This document shows positions 5,541-6,249 of a DNA stretch of 6,249 nucleotides, piece by piece (positions within the stretch are counted from its first letter, which is position 1; every line of letters begins with the position of its first letter). The position numbers were made by a program, and so were the translations under genes. Location of the stretch: contig CALJWY010000334.1 of assembly GCA_937974465.1 (NCBI GenBank), forward strand, positions 1 through 6,249, written 5' to 3'. Under the pieces are notes generated by a model that worked only from the letters and a program-made list of their open reading frames with translations, was not told the origin of the DNA and did not search any database. Origin of the DNA: an uncultured Lysobacterales bacterium (GTDB lineage Bacteria > Pseudomonadota > Gammaproteobacteria > Xanthomonadales > SZUA-36).

Positions 5541-6249
5541 TTAGCTGACGGAGTGGTCCTGGTCCAAACGCACAGGCGCGCCGGCGCCCGCCACGTAACC
5601 ACCCTTGATACCCTTGGTGATGACCGACACGGCGTTGTGCGGATGCAGGCTCTCGTAGTGGGTGCAACGCGCCCAGAAATCGAGAATGCGCTCATCTGCA
5701 TTAAGGGCGATCTGGATACGGCGACCGGCATCTTCACAGAACATAAGGTTGCGGCCGTTTAACAGGGCAAAAGCCTGTTCGTCTTCACGTTTGACCGTTG
5801 CCTGAACCGGTGTCTTCAGGGAATCTTCCACCTCATCAATCAACTCAATGATCGGGAACATGGTAAACGTCGGTTTCAACTTGACGCGGATTTCAGCCGC
5901 GCTTCTCTGGCTGTGCGGCGTGGCCAGAATACCCTCTTCGGTACCCAGCCATTCGTGAACCTTGCTGAAATCAACCGGTTCCGATGCATCAAAATCCTTG
6001 GCAAACTGATCCTGGATCAATTGACGCGCCAGTGCCGCAGAACAAGGACAGGTGCTTGAGTACAAGACCTCAAGACCCATCTCCAGGCTGAAATCCTGAC
6101 CTTCGAGAATACCGATCATGGAGACCGGGTAACGGCGCCAGCCTACATTATCGCTTTCCAGTGCCTTGCGGCGGATCACGTAATCAAAATCGACCCGCAC
6201 CAGGGCCCGGTCGCTGAGTCCTTCATGGGAATCCAGGAATGAGCGCAAC
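5541..6249 (-). CDS. folE2: GTP cyclohydrolase FolE2 (type IB), 5' end outside the window
   Basis: The visible C-terminal 235 or so residues belong to GTP cyclohydrolase IB, which converts GTP to 7,8-dihydroneopterin triphosphate. That is the first step to folate and related pterins. It has the tunnelling fold and is unrelated in sequence to FolE (IA). Diagnostic segments, numbered from the window edge, are VLYSSTCPCSAALARQL with C67 and C69, TPHSQRS with H112, FCEDAGRRIQ (180-189) and THYESLHPHNA with H207, E209, H212 and H214. These hold the expected metal and active-site residues. The frame runs off the right edge with no start; the full family length suggests roughly 60-70 residues are missing. 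It converges on the M23 gene with 21 bp between the stops, and no terminator hairpin is seen there. FolE2 enzymes do not need zinc, and some are Zur-regulated; the promoter is not in view. Confidence 0.93.
   Translation of the reverse strand, partial: LRSFLDSHEGLSDRALVRVDFDYVIRRKALESDNVGWRRYPVSMIGILEGQDFSLEMGLEVLYSSTCPCSAALARQLIQDQFAKDFDASEPVDFSKVHEWLGTEEGILATPHSQRSAAEIRVKLKPTFTMFPIIELIDEVEDSLKTPVQATVKREDEQAFALLNGRNLMFCEDAGRRIQIALNADERILDFWARCTHYESLHPHNAVSVITKGIKGGYVAGAGAPVRLDQDHSVS

Noticed and set aside
5572..5590. GC-rich palindrome (GGCGCGCCGGCGCC) near the folE2 stop
   Set aside because: It is inside the folE2 coding sequence, encodes the normal GAGAP region, and has no T-run after it.

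Overview
The window looks like a piece of the core chromosome of a gammaproteobacterium. The main evidence is the gene order: a methyltransferase (yafS-like), rnhA and dnaQ on the minus strand, divergent from gloB and mltD on the plus strand. This is the gloB/yafS/rnhA/dnaQ/mltD neighbourhood known from Escherichia and Pseudomonas. As I recall the Pseudomonas layout, with rnhA and dnaQ co-directional, it fits better than the E. coli one, where those two genes diverge. I cannot name a genus. I see no prophage, insertion sequence, CRISPR array, tRNA or rRNA.

Positions 1-333 are non-coding and lie downstream of dnaQ. They hold a cluster of small repeats: a decayed 19-bp tandem repeat at the left edge, an imperfect hairpin (98-127), and two near-identical REP-like palindromes (184-220 and 242-278). 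Positions 334-2192 are a compact minus-strand operon, methyltransferase -> rnhA -> dnaQ. The first two genes overlap by ATGA, and a good sigma70-type promoter sits just upstream. gloB starts at 2273 on the plus strand, 80 bp away.

After gloB, a separate promoter (3063-3090) drives mltD, a lipoprotein lytic transglycosylase with three LysM repeats. Three bases after it comes a secreted LytM/M23 peptidase-like protein. Together these form a two-gene peptidoglycan-remodelling unit. The right end (5541-6249) is the 3' part of folE2 on the minus strand, convergent with the M23 gene and cut by the window edge.

Functionally the window combines DNA-replication housekeeping (proofreading exonuclease, RNase HI), methylglyoxal detoxification (glyoxalase II), cell-wall turnover (MltD, M23) and pterin/folate synthesis (FolE2). 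Most of it is ordinary core genome, and I did not find a convincing new multi-gene system. The points most worth a second look are the M23 protein's HxD in place of the usual HxH zinc motif, its tight coupling to mltD, the methyltransferase with no recognisable glycine-rich SAM loop, and the repeat cluster beyond dnaQ.
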